DNA of 64,000 nucleotides from Nocardioides sp. LHD-245. GTDB lineage: Bacteria; Actinomycetota; Actinomycetes; Propionibacteriales; Nocardioidaceae. Positions 52,111 to 60,203 of the stretch are shown here, one piece after another. How positions within the stretch are numbered: position 1 is the first letter of the stretch; each line of letters begins with the position of its first letter. The position numbers and the translations under genes were made by a program. The stretch lies in NCBI RefSeq assembly GCF_030929495.1, contig NZ_JAVFWN010000010.1, forward strand, positions 221,432-285,431. The letters are read 5' to 3'. Under the pieces are notes generated by a model. The model worked only from the letters and a program-made list of their open reading frames with translations. It was not told the DNA's origin and did no database searches.

Positions 52111-54914
52111 TATCCGATTCTCTCGCGTCGCGCGCCGACCACCACAACGCCGTCGACCACACCGACGTCGTACGTCGGCACCGCGAGGCTCATGTCGTCC
52201 AGGCACACGCCGGTGCGCAGGTCGAAGTGGTGCTTGAACAGCGGACTCGCCACGAAGGGCACCTCCTCGCCGGCCACCGTCCGGGTCCCGACGATGCCGC
52301 GGGAGAGCACCGCGGCGCCGCCGCGCGGGTCGACGTCGGAGAGCGCGAACAGCTCGTCGTCATTGGTGCGGAAGACGGCGACCGCCTCCCCGTCGATCAG
52401 CGCGGACACCCCGGACTCGCGGGCGATCTGGTCGATCCGGCAGATCTCCGGCTGGTCGGGGGCATTGACGAACGAGACGAAACGGGCGAGCTTGACCGGG
52501 TCGTCGATCGTCGCCTGCCACTCGTCGAAGTACGAGTCCACGTGCCGGGCCATGGCCGCCTCCAGCTCGTCGCCGAGCCCGAGGCGGTCGTCGACCACCA
52601 CCTCGCGCACCCGCTCCAGCCCGCCGATCTCGTCCATCCAGGACGCCGTGCGCTGCAGCCGGTCGGCGGTGCGGACGTAGTACATGAGGTAGCGGTCGAG
52701 GTAGCGGATCAGCTCCTCGCGGGACAGGTCGCCGGCGAGCAGCTGGGCGTGCGCGGGCACGGCGCCGCCGTTGCCGCCGACGTAGAGGTTCCAGCCCTTC
52801 TCGGTCGCGATGACCCCGAAGTCCTTGCCGCGCGCCTCCGCGCACTCGCGGGCGCAGCCGGAGACGCCGCCCTTGATCTTGTGGGGCGAGCGCAGGCCGC
52901 GGTAGCGCAGCTCCAGCTCGATCGCCAGGGCGACGGAGTCCTGGACGCCGTAGCGGCACCAGGTCGAGCCGACGCACGACTTCACCGTCCGCAACGACTT
53001 GCCGTAGGCGTGGCCGGACTCCATGCCGGCGTCGACCAGGCGCTTCCAGATCGCCGGCAGGTCGTCCTTCCTGGCGCCGAACAGGTCGATCCGCTGGCCG
53101 CCGGTGATCTTGGTGTAGAGGCCGTAGTCCCGGGCCACCTCGCCGATCACGATCAGGCGGTCGGGCGTGATCTCGCCGCCCGGGATGCGGGGGACGACGG
53201 AGTAGGTGCCGTTGCGTTGCAGGTTGGCGAGGTAGGCGTCATTGGTGTCCTGCAGGGTCGCGTTGGCGCCGTCGAGGACGTGGTGGTTGAGCAGGCTGGC
53301 CAGGATCGAGGCGACGGCGGGCTTGCAGATGTCGCAGCCGCGGCCCCTGCCGTGGCCCTCGACGATGTCGTCGAAACGGTTGTAGCCGTGCACGGCGACG
53401 ACCTCGAAGAGCTCCTGCCGGGTCATCGCGAAGTGCTCGCACAGGGACCTGTCGATGACCTTGCCGGACGCCGCGAAGTGGTCCTCGACGATCTTCTTCA
53501 CCACGCTCTTGCACGAGCCGCAGGTGGATCCCGCCTTGGTGCAGGCGGTGACACAGCCCGCGTCGGTGCACGGGCCGCCGTCGTTGAGCGTCGCGTCATC
53601 GGAGACGGCCGCGACGATCTCGGCCTTCGTCACGTTGTTGCACGAGCAGACCTGCGCGTCGTCCGGCAGCCCCAGCTCGAGCCCGCCGCCCCGGGCCGCC
53701 GGGAGGATCAGCTCCTCCGGGTTGTCGGGCAGCTCGATGCCGGAGCCCACCAGCGGACGCAGCACGCCGTACGACGACGCGTCGCCGACCAGGATGCCGC
53801 CCAGCAGCTCGTAGCCGCCGCTCGTGAGCTCCTTGACCACGAGCTTCTTGTAGACGCCGGCCACGGCGTCGGCGTACACGACCTCGAGGGCGTCCTCGTC
53901 GGTGGCGAACGCGTCGCCGAAGGACGCGACGTCGACGCCGAGCAGCTTGAGCTTGGTCGACATGTCGGCGCCGGTGAAGGAGCCGGCCGCGCCGCCGAGC
54001 AGGGCGTCCACGACGACCTCGGCCATCGCGTAGCCCGGCGCGACCAGGCCGTACATCCGCCCGCCCGGCGCGGCGCACTCACCGATCGCCCAGATGTGCT
54101 CGTCGCTGGTGCGGCAGTGCTCGTCGACCAGGATGCCGCCGCGCTCGGCGATGGCGAGGTCGGCGGCCCGGCCCAGCGCGTCGCGGGGCCGGATGCCGGC
54201 GGAGAAGACGACGAGGTCGACGTCGATCGGGTTGCGGTCCTTGAGCGCCAGGCCGGTGACCCTGTCCTTGCCGAGGACCGCCTCGGTCAGCGCGCCGGTG
54301 TGCACGGTGAGGCCGAGGGTCTCGATGTGCCGGTTGAGCGTGGAGCCCGCGGCGTCGTCGATCTGCACCGCCATCAGCCGCGGCGCGAGCTCGACGACGT
54401 GGGTCTCCAGGCCCAGCTGGTGCAGCGCGTTGGCCGCCTCCAGGCCGAGCAGGCCGCCGCCGATGACCGCGCCGACCTTGGCCTTCCGCGACGCCGCGCG
54501 GATCGCCTCCAGGTCCTCGATGGTGCGGTAGACGAAGACGTTCTTCAGGTCCTTGCCCGGCACCGGTGGCACGAACGGGACCGCGCCGGTCGCCAGCACC
54601 AGCTCGTCGTAGTGCAGGTCGTCGCCGCCGGCGAGGGTGATCACCCGCTGGCGCGGGGAGATCGCCACGACCTCGGCGCCCAGACGCAGGCGGACCCGCG
54701 GGTCGTCGTACGCACCGCCGGGGAGCAGGGAGAGCGCCTCCCCGCCCCGCTCGAAGAACGAGGTCAGGGCGACCCGGTCGTACGCCGGGCGCGGCTCCTC
54801 GCCGAGGATCGTGATGTCGTGGGTCTCGGTGAGCCCGCGCTCGATCGCCGCCTGGACGAAGCGGTGGCCGACCATGCCGTGGCCGACGACCACCAGTTGC
54901 CTGCGCTGGTTCAT
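52110..54914 (-). CDS. nirBD: Assimilatory nitrite reductase, NirB-NirD fusion
   Basis: 934 residues. Reduces nitrite to ammonium with NAD(P)H. Order: FAD/NAD pyridine-nucleotide domain (LVVVGHGMVGHRFV; GAVIGGGLLGLEAANAL), a BFD-like [2Fe-2S] region (VCSCNNVTKAE; CGSC), the siroheme/[4Fe-4S] domain (CVGSTWCRYGV; GGVSGCARECAEA with the four ligand cysteines). After NirB's usual end (near residue 810) a NirD small-subunit domain follows in the same frame (EICRIDQIARESGVSALIDG...LFKHHFDLRTG). NirB and NirD are commonly separate genes. Three bases downstream of the FAD oxidoreductase gene. Confidence 0.93.
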   Translation of the reverse strand: MNQRRQLVVVGHGMVGHRFVQAAIERGLTETHDITILGEEPRPAYDRVALTSFFERGGEALSLLPGGAYDDPRVRLRLGAEVVAISPRQRVITLAGGDDLHYDELVLATGAVPFVPPVPGKDLKNVFVYRTIEDLEAIRAASRKAKVGAVIGGGLLGLEAANALHQLGLETHVVELAPRLMAVQIDDAAGSTLNRHIETLGLTVHTGALTEAVLGKDRVTGLALKDRNPIDVDLVVFSAGIRPRDALGRAADLAIAERGGILVDEHCRTSDEHIWAIGECAAPGGRMYGLVAPGYAMAEVVVDALLGGAAGSFTGADMSTKLKLLGVDVASFGDAFATDEDALEVVYADAVAGVYKKLVVKELTSGGYELLGGILVGDASSYGVLRPLVGSGIELPDNPEELILPAARGGGLELGLPDDAQVCSCNNVTKAEIVAAVSDDATLNDGGPCTDAGCVTACTKAGSTCGSCKSVVKKIVEDHFAASGKVIDRSLCEHFAMTRQELFEVVAVHGYNRFDDIVEGHGRGRGCDICKPAVASILASLLNHHVLDGANATLQDTNDAYLANLQRNGTYSVVPRIPGGEITPDRLIVIGEVARDYGLYTKITGGQRIDLFGARKDDLPAIWKRLVDAGMESGHAYGKSLRTVKSCVGSTWCRYGVQDSVALAIELELRYRGLRSPHKIKGGVSGCARECAEARGKDFGVIATEKGWNLYVGGNGGAVPAHAQLLAGDLSREELIRYLDRYLMYYVRTADRLQRTASWMDEIGGLERVREVVVDDRLGLGDELEAAMARHVDSYFDEWQATIDDPVKLARFVSFVNAPDQPEICRIDQIARESGVSALIDGEAVAVFRTNDDELFALSDVDPRGGAAVLSRGIVGTRTVAGEEVPFVASPLFKHHFDLRTGVCLDDMSLAVPTYDVGVVDGVVVVGARRERIG

Positions 54915-54917
54915 GGG

Positions 54918-56408
54918 TCAGGTTCCCTTCTGGGCGGTGGCGAGGGCGGGCCGGCTGCCGAGCAGCCGGCGCACCGTGCTGGCGCAGCCACCGCAGCCGG
55001 TGGTCGCGCGGGTGGTGTCGCGGACCTGCTCCAGCGAGGAGCAGGCACGGATCCGGCCGGCGGCGACGCCGGCGCAGGCGCACACCTCGGCGTCGTCGGG
55101 CAGGTCGACGGCTCCGTTGCCGCCGCCCCGGGGTCGCTCCGGCAGGAGCAGATCACCGGGCTCGTGCGGCCCGAGGACGGTTCGCCGGTCGAAGTGCTGG
55201 GTGATCAGGCCGATCCGGGACAGGTCGCCGACCAGGGCGGCGGCCGCGATCCGGCCGTCTCGTACGACGAGGCGCCGGTGCGATCCCGCGACCGGGTTCG
55301 CGACCTCGACCACCTCCCCGCCCGCGGCCAGCTCGGTCGCGACGTCGCCGAGCACGGCGACCTCGAGGTCGGTGGCCCGCAGCCGCGCGACGATCCGCGC
55401 GCCGTCGTACGTCACGTCCTCGTCGCAGAGGACCCCCGCGAGGACCCCGGCCTGCTCCCAGGCGGGCGACACGAAGCCGGTCGTGCGGCCGCGCCCGTCG
55501 GAGGCGACGGTCTCGGCGCAGTCGCCGAGCGCGTGGACGGCCGGGTCGGTGACACTGGCGAGCCGGTCGTCGACGACGATGCCGCACCGCACCGCGAGCC
55601 CGGCGCGGCGCGCCAGGGCCGTCGAGGGCCGGCCGCCGGCGGTGAGCACGACGAGGTCGGTGTCGAGGGCGATGCCGTTGTCGAGGCGCAGCGCGGGGCC
55701 GCCGGGGCCGTCGACGAGCCGGACGGCCCGCGCGCCGGTGTAGACCGCCACACCGAGCTTCGTCAGGTCCCGGGCCAGGATCCGTCCCGCGGGAGCGCTG
55801 ACCTGCCGGTGGAGCAGGTGCTCGGCGCCCTCGACCACCTCGGTCCTGATCCCGCGCACCCCCAGGGCCTGCGCCACCTGCAGCCCGAGCAGTCCGCCCC
55901 CGACGACGACGGCGCGCCTGCTCCCCGGCAGCGCGGCCACCAGGCGGGCGCAGTCGTCGAGGGAGCGGAAGGCGTGCACCGCCTCGTGCAGCGAGCCGTC
56001 CATCCGGACCAGGCCGCGGATCGGCGGCAGCGACGGGATGCTGCCGGTCGCGAGGACCAGGACGTCGTACTCCACCAAGGTCCCGTCGACGAGCATGACG
56101 TCCCGACGCTCGCGGTCGACGCCGAGGACGCGGGCGCCGAGGCGCAGGTCGACGCCGTGGCCGGCGTACCACTCCGGGGCGCGCAGCGTCAGCGCCTCCG
56201 ACCGGTGGGTTCCCTCGAGGACGGCGGAGAGCAGGATCCGGTTGTACGGCGGCGCGTGCTCGTCGCCGAGGACGGTGATGTCCATCCGGTCCGGTGCCCG
56301 CCGGGCCACCAGCTCCTCGACCAGCCGGGTCGCGGCCATGCCGGAGCCGACGACGACCAACCGCCGGCGCGGTGCGGCGGCGTGCGGTCGGCTGGTCACG
56401 GGATCCAT
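54918..56408 (-). CDS. FAD/NAD-linked oxidoreductase with C-terminal [2Fe-2S] BFD domain
   Basis: 496 residues. The flavin domain (RRLVVVGSGMAATRLVEELV; AVVVGGGLLGLQVAQALGVR) resembles the N-terminus of NirB, and the C-terminus carries a BFD-like cluster site (CACAGVAAGRIRACSS...TTGCGGCASTV; C-x-C and C-x2-C). Without siroheme domain it is not a nitrite reductase. It probably passes electrons from NAD(P)H to the nitrate reductase at 60204, as Klebsiella NasC or B. subtilis NasB do. First gene of the leftward operon with nirBD. Confidence 0.85.
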   Translation of the reverse strand: MDPVTSRPHAAAPRRRLVVVGSGMAATRLVEELVARRAPDRMDITVLGDEHAPPYNRILLSAVLEGTHRSEALTLRAPEWYAGHGVDLRLGARVLGVDRERRDVMLVDGTLVEYDVLVLATGSIPSLPPIRGLVRMDGSLHEAVHAFRSLDDCARLVAALPGSRRAVVVGGGLLGLQVAQALGVRGIRTEVVEGAEHLLHRQVSAPAGRILARDLTKLGVAVYTGARAVRLVDGPGGPALRLDNGIALDTDLVVLTAGGRPSTALARRAGLAVRCGIVVDDRLASVTDPAVHALGDCAETVASDGRGRTTGFVSPAWEQAGVLAGVLCDEDVTYDGARIVARLRATDLEVAVLGDVATELAAGGEVVEVANPVAGSHRRLVVRDGRIAAAALVGDLSRIGLITQHFDRRTVLGPHEPGDLLLPERPRGGGNGAVDLPDDAEVCACAGVAAGRIRACSSLEQVRDTTRATTGCGGCASTVRRLLGSRPALATAQKGT

Positions 56409-56423
56409 CGAAGGTCACCGACG

Positions 56424-56480
56424 TTTCGCGCCGGGCGCTCGGCTCGCACGCCGATGTCAACGAGTCCTCACGGCCTCACC
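56424..56480 (-). promoter_or_regulatory. Bipartite nitrogen-assimilation motif, copy 1
   Basis: Two boxes: TTTCGCGCCGGG at 56424-56435, a 19-nt gap, and TGTCAACGAGTCCTCACGG (56455-56473) followed by CTCACC. On the transcribed strand the second contains a perfect -35-like TTGACA. It lies 15 bp upstream of the oxidoreductase-nirBD operon start and matches copy 2 (62321-62377) in order and spacing. Confidence 0.75.
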
Positions 56481-56529
56481 GCGCCGGCTCCTTCCTCCTC
56501 CTTCGGGGAGCCCGACTAGCGTCGGGGCC

Positions 56530-58023
56530 ATGCTGAGGCCCGCCCCACGTGACGTGCGCGTGTCGCGGGCCACCTACGTCGCCGCGCTGGTGGCGTTCGC
56601 CGCGTGGCTCCCGTTCCTGCGCACGCCGCTCGCGTCCGACGCGTCCGGCTTCCTCACCGTCGGGCGGCAGTGGGACCACGGCAGCTCGCTGTACGGCGAC
56701 CACTGGGTCGACCGGCCGCCCCTGCTGATCTGGATCTTCCGCGCGGCCGCCCGGCTCGGCCCGGTCGGGCTCGGCGACGACGGCGTGTCCGCTCCGGCGG
56801 TGATGGTGCTCGGCGGCGTGGCGAGCGCGGTGGTTGTCCTGCTCGCGGGCCTGCTCGCCGCGCAGCTGGCGAGCCCCGGCACGCGCTGGACGACCCGCGC
56901 CGTCCCCGTCCTCGCCGCGGCGCTGCTGTCCAGCCCCCTGCTCGGTATGCCGGAGACCAACGGCGAGCTGCTCGCGGCGCCGTTCGTGATGCTCGGCGTG
57001 GTCGCTCTGGTCGCGGCGCTGTCGATGCCGGCCGGGCGCCGCCCGCTCCTGCTCGCCGCCGGGGCCGGCGCGGCGGGGATGGCCGCCGCCCTGGTCAAGC
57101 AGAACGTCGTGGACGTCTTCGGGTTCGCGCTCGTGCTGATGTTCCTGTGCCGTGGTCGGGTGACCGGGCTCGGCCGGCTCGCCGGGTCCTTCGCGGCCGG
57201 CGCGGTCGTCGTCCTGGCCGCCACCCTCGCCTCGGCGGCCGAGCGCGGCACCTCCCCCGCCGACCTCTGGCGGGCCGTCGTGGTCTTCCGGATCCGCGCC
57301 GGTGAGGTGATCGACACGGCGGCTAGTGCCAACACCTCGCACCGGATGCTCCTGCTCACCCTCGCCTTCCTCGCCAGCGGCGCCGCGCTCACCCTGGGCA
57401 CGGTGGCCTTCCTCAACGCCCGCGACGCGATCCGGGACCGGCCGCGCGGCGCGCCGCTCGCGGTGGCCGGGCTCGCCCTGGCCGGGTGGGAGCTGGTCGG
57501 CGTGGTGGCGGGCGGCAGCTACTGGCTGCACTACCTGACCGGGCTGGTCCCGGGCATCGTGGTGCTGGCCTGCCTGGTCGGCCCCACCGCACGGGTCCGT
57601 CGGATGCTGACCGTCTGTCTCGGGCTGGCCCTCGTCGCCACCGGGGCGGCCTGGACCGAGCAGCTGATCAACCCCGCCAACCCGGCGATCGCGCTCGACG
57701 CGAAGATCGCGCACTACCTGCGCGACCACGCCGCGCCCGGCGACGGCGTCGTGATCGCCTTCGGACGCCCCGACATCGTGGTCGGCAGCGGGCTGTCCAG
57801 CCCGTACGAGCACCTGTGGAGCCTGCCCGTCCGGGTCCTCGACCCCGAGCTCACCGAGCTGCGGGCCGTCCTGACCGGTCCGGACGCGCCGCGCTGGGTC
57901 GTGGTCTCCGGCGCCAGCCTCGCCACCTGGGGCGTCGACGCGAGCGGGGTGCAGGACTACTTCGTCGAGCACTACCGCGAGCAGGCGGCGTACGACGACT
58001 TCCACATCTGGCAGCGGCGCTGA
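56530..58023 (+). CDS. Membrane glycosyltransferase, GT-C/PMT-like
   Basis: 497 residues with about 11-12 helices. An early acidic loop (SDASGFLTVGRQWDHGSSLY) and WVDRPPLLIWIFRA match the GT39/PMT-type polyprenyl-phosphate sugar transferases. The C-terminal soluble part is about 120 residues, ending EQAAYDDFHIWQRR. Acceptor and donor are unknown. Leaderless-type start: TAGCGT (56517-56522), 7 nt before the ATG. Its last 15 codons are duplicated at 58642-58705. Confidence 0.85.
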   Translation: MLRPAPRDVRVSRATYVAALVAFAAWLPFLRTPLASDASGFLTVGRQWDHGSSLYGDHWVDRPPLLIWIFRAAARLGPVGLGDDGVSAPAVMVLGGVASAVVVLLAGLLAAQLASPGTRWTTRAVPVLAAALLSSPLLGMPETNGELLAAPFVMLGVVALVAALSMPAGRRPLLLAAGAGAAGMAAALVKQNVVDVFGFALVLMFLCRGRVTGLGRLAGSFAAGAVVVLAATLASAAERGTSPADLWRAVVVFRIRAGEVIDTAASANTSHRMLLLTLAFLASGAALTLGTVAFLNARDAIRDRPRGAPLAVAGLALAGWELVGVVAGGSYWLHYLTGLVPGIVVLACLVGPTARVRRMLTVCLGLALVATGAAWTEQLINPANPAIALDAKIAHYLRDHAAPGDGVVIAFGRPDIVVGSGLSSPYEHLWSLPVRVLDPELTELRAVLTGPDAPRWVVVSGASLATWGVDASGVQDYFVEHYREQAAYDDFHIWQRR

Positions 58024-58038
58024 CGCGAGCCGACCGGG
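57975..58038 (+). repeat. 64-bp direct repeat, left copy
   Basis: Covers the last 15 codons of the glycosyltransferase, its stop, and 15 nt beyond. It is identical over all 64 bases to 58642-58705. Together the copies bracket the toxin-antitoxin cassette and look like attachment or target duplications. Confidence 0.95.
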
Positions 58039-58040
58039 CC

Positions 58041-58068
58041 TTGATCCAGACCATTTTCGTATTACGAT
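58041..58068 (+). promoter_or_regulatory. Promoter and operator of the toxin-antitoxin pair
   Basis: TTGATC (58041-58046), 16-nt spacer, TACGAT (58063-58068). The GTG start lies 6 nt after the -10, so the mRNA is probably leaderless. TCGTATTACGA overlaps the -10 and is a small palindrome suited to RHH autoregulation. The A/T-rich box stands out from the flanks. Confidence 0.7.
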
Positions 58069-58074
58069 TATCTG

Positions 58075-58323
58075 GTGGAGAAGATCAACGGCGTCCCGGT
58101 GACCGACCAGGACGTCCAGGAGTGGGCCGACGAGGCCGAGCGCGGATACGACGTCGACCGACTCCGCAAGCGCGGACGCAGGCCCGTCGGCGACGGACCG
58201 GGCCAGGTCGTGCCGGTCCGCATCGACGAGACCCTCTTGTCGGCGCTCTCCGAGCGCGCAGAGAAGGACCACGTCAGCCGCTCCGAGGCGATCCGAGCAG
58301 CGATCCGCGCCTACGTCGCGTGA
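58075..58323 (+). CDS. Ribbon-helix-helix (CopG/MetJ-type) antitoxin
   Basis: 82 residues. The RHH motif is at the C-terminus: VVPVRIDETLLSALSERAEK then HVSRSEAIRAAIRAYV. The N-terminal half (QDVQEWADEAERGYDVDRLR) is acidic and may wrap the toxin. Start GTG, leaderless. Its stop overlaps the toxin start as GTGA. Confidence 0.85.
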   Translation: MEKINGVPVTDQDVQEWADEAERGYDVDRLRKRGRRPVGDGPGQVVPVRIDETLLSALSERAEKDHVSRSEAIRAAIRAYVA

Positions 58324-58562
58324 ACGTTCACGACGCCGCGCTCAAGCACGGCGTCGATCCGGCCGACGCCGTCCACGCCGCCCGGTCCGCCGTCTTCGTC
58401 AGCGATCTGGACGAGGACATGCCGTCTCGACAACTACGGCTCGGATTCGATCGGAGCGGCCGGCTGCTCGAGTTGGTCGTACTGCGATTCGACAGCGGGG
58501 GCGAGCTCCTGATCCACGCCATGAAGGCCCGGCGCTCCTACCTCGACCTGCTCGAACCCTGA
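58320..58562 (+). CDS. BrnT-like toxin
   Basis: 80 residues. Text such as KHGVDPADAVHAARSAVFVS, GRLLELVVLRFD and LIHAMKARRSYLDLL fits small RelE-fold BrnT-type ribonuclease toxins: a HGV turn, a central beta-sheet and an Ar-rich closing helix. Assignment is from pattern memory and from the adjacent RHH antitoxin gene, which it overlaps by 4 nt. Confidence 0.75.
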   Translation: MNVHDAALKHGVDPADAVHAARSAVFVSDLDEDMPSRQLRLGFDRSGRLLELVVLRFDSGGELLIHAMKARRSYLDLLEP

Positions 58563-58641
58563 CGATCGCTGGCAGGCATCCGTTCGCGGCGCCGGACCCC
58601 TACGCCTTGGCTCGCGAGGCGAGTCATCCACGCAGGCATGG

Positions 58642-58705
58642 CCGCGAGCAGGCGGCGTACGACGACTTCCACATCTGGCAGCGGCGCTGACGCGAGCCGA
58701 CCGGG
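58642..58705 (+). repeat. 64-bp direct repeat, right copy
   Basis: Perfect copy of 57975-58038, including 15 glycosyltransferase codons and stop, without the rest of the gene. Sequence diverges at once on both sides of the repeat. Confidence 0.95.
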
Positions 58706-58771
58706 GTCGCCTCCGTCACATCGGGTGGCGGAGAGGAATAGCCGACAACAGGGCTCCGTTGCGCCGACTCG

Positions 58772-58788
58772 ATACCCCTTGGGGGTAT
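58772..58788. promoter_or_regulatory. CsoR/CstR-type operator in the MFS promoter
   Basis: ATACCCC-TTG-GGGGTAT, a G-tract palindrome typical of CsoR, CstR and related repressors. It overlaps the -10 box TATAGT (58786-58791), so binding would block the MFS promoter. No csoR-like gene is in the window. Confidence 0.65.
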
Positions 58789-58823
58789 AGTCCGAGACTC
58801 CGCACCGCGGAAAGGAGACCGCT

Positions 58824-60182
58824 GTGAGCCTGTTCGCGATCCGCGACTTCCGCCGCCTGTTCGCCGCGCAGGTCATCGCCCTCTTCGGCACCGGGCTGGC
58901 GACCGTCGCGCTCGGCCTCCTCGCCTACGACCTGGCCGGCCGGGACGCCGGCGCGGTCCTCGGCACCGCGCTCACCATCAAGATGGTGCTCTACGTCGTC
59001 ATCGCGCCGCTCGCGGCGGCATTCGTCGACCGCCTCCCCCGCAAGCTCTTCCTGGCCCTGCTCGACGTGGTCCGCGCCGGCGTGGTCCTGGCGCTGCCAT
59101 TCGTCAGCGAGGTCTGGCACATCTACGTGCTGATCGCCCTGCTGCAGTCGGCGTCCGCGGCGTTCACCCCGACCTTCCAGGCCGTCATCCCCGACATCGT
59201 CACCGAGGAGGCGCAGTACACGCGGGCGCTCTCGGCGTCCCAGGTCGCCTACACGATGGAGAGCCTGCTGAGCCCGGTGCTCGCGGCCGTAGCGCTGACC
59301 TTCATGTCGTTCGACCGGTTGTTCGTCGGCACCTCGCTGGGCTTCGCCGTCTCCGCCGTCCTGGTCATGTCCACCGCGATCCCCGACGCGCGCCCGACGG
59401 GCGGCGCGAAGGCCTGGGAGCGGATCGCGTCGGGGATCCAGAGCTTCGCCCGCACACCCCGCCTGCGCGGGGTCATGGCGCTCAACCTGGTCGTGGCCTC
59501 CGCCGGCGCGATCGTCGTGGTCAACACCGTCAACTACGTGCGCGACGTCCTCGGCGGCGATCAGGCCGACGTGGCCTGGATGCTGGCCGCCTCGGGCGGC
59601 GGCACCCTCCTCGTCGCGGTGGCCCTGCCCCGGGTCCTCGACCGGGTCGCGGACCGCACGGTGATGATGACCGGATCGGCCGTCCTCGTGGCCGCCGTCA
59701 CGGGCGCCCTGGCGATGACGGCGACCGGGCTGAGCTCGTGGTGGGTCACCGGCGCGATCTGGGTCGCCGTCGGCGGCGGCATGGCGCTGATCGTCACCCC
59801 GACCGGCCGGGTGCTGCGCGGCTCGGCGACCCCGGACGCGCTGCCGAAGCTGTTCGCCGCCCAGTTCTCGCTGTCGCACCTGGCCTGGCTGGTCACCTAT
59901 CCCGTGGCCGGCTGGGTCGGCACCGGCGTCAGCCTGACCACCGCCTGGTCGATCCTGCTGGTCCTGGCGGCGGGCGGCGCGGTCGCGGCGCGACTGCTGT
60001 GGACCCGCCCGGTCGGCGTACCGGAGGGGGTGCCGGTGGAAGTCACGCCGGTCGAGGTCCCGGTCGAGAGCGCTCAGCGGGAGCCGGCCCTCGCCGGCGC
60101 CGGGCGGATCCGGGCGACCGAGGCCGAGGCGGCCGAGGGCATGCTCGCCGCCGCCCAGTGCACCTGCGTGCGCACGGTCTGA
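58824..60182 (+). CDS. MFS exporter (DHA3/EntS-like)
   Basis: 452 residues with about 12 helices. Begins FAIRDFRRLFAAQVIALFGT; motif A-like region AAFVDRLPRKLFLALLDVVR. These match MFS_3/DHA3 exporters. The C-terminus carries a Cys pair in AAAQCTCVRTV that might sense or carry metal. Expression from a CsoR-type operator suggests efflux related to copper, another thiophilic metal or reactive sulfur (inference). The fit to nitrate importers is poor, so I do not call it NarK. Confidence 0.88.
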   Translation: MSLFAIRDFRRLFAAQVIALFGTGLATVALGLLAYDLAGRDAGAVLGTALTIKMVLYVVIAPLAAAFVDRLPRKLFLALLDVVRAGVVLALPFVSEVWHIYVLIALLQSASAAFTPTFQAVIPDIVTEEAQYTRALSASQVAYTMESLLSPVLAAVALTFMSFDRLFVGTSLGFAVSAVLVMSTAIPDARPTGGAKAWERIASGIQSFARTPRLRGVMALNLVVASAGAIVVVNTVNYVRDVLGGDQADVAWMLAASGGGTLLVAVALPRVLDRVADRTVMMTGSAVLVAAVTGALAMTATGLSSWWVTGAIWVAVGGGMALIVTPTGRVLRGSATPDALPKLFAAQFSLSHLAWLVTYPVAGWVGTGVSLTTAWSILLVLAAGGAVAARLLWTRPVGVPEGVPVEVTPVEVPVESAQREPALAGAGRIRATEAEAAEGMLAAAQCTCVRTV

Positions 60183-60203
60183 GCGGGCGATCGGGCAGGC
60201 ACC

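Larger units (their letters stand above)
58039..58641 (+). mobile_element. Repeat-bounded toxin-antitoxin cassette (603 bp)
   Basis: The interval between the two 64-bp repeats contains only a promoter and two overlapping genes of an RHH antitoxin/BrnT-like toxin pair. It encodes no recombinase. Insertion has kept the target gene's 3' end intact on the left and left a truncated copy on the right, so a site-specific, integron- or attachment-like event or an unequal duplication is inferred. If mobile it must be mobilised in trans. Confidence 0.6.

Noticed and set aside
52227..56519. Very long open frame (1430 codons) on the plus strand opposite nirBD and the oxidoreductase
   Set aside because: It is the antisense shadow of two well-supported genes; composition is typical of GC-rich complementary frames and no domain is recognisable.
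58824..60182. MFS protein as a NarK-type nitrate transporter because it lies between nitrogen genes
   Set aside because: Its N-terminus and motif A resemble DHA3 exporters, NarK signature motifs were not seen, and its promoter has a CsoR-type operator rather than the shared nitrogen motif.
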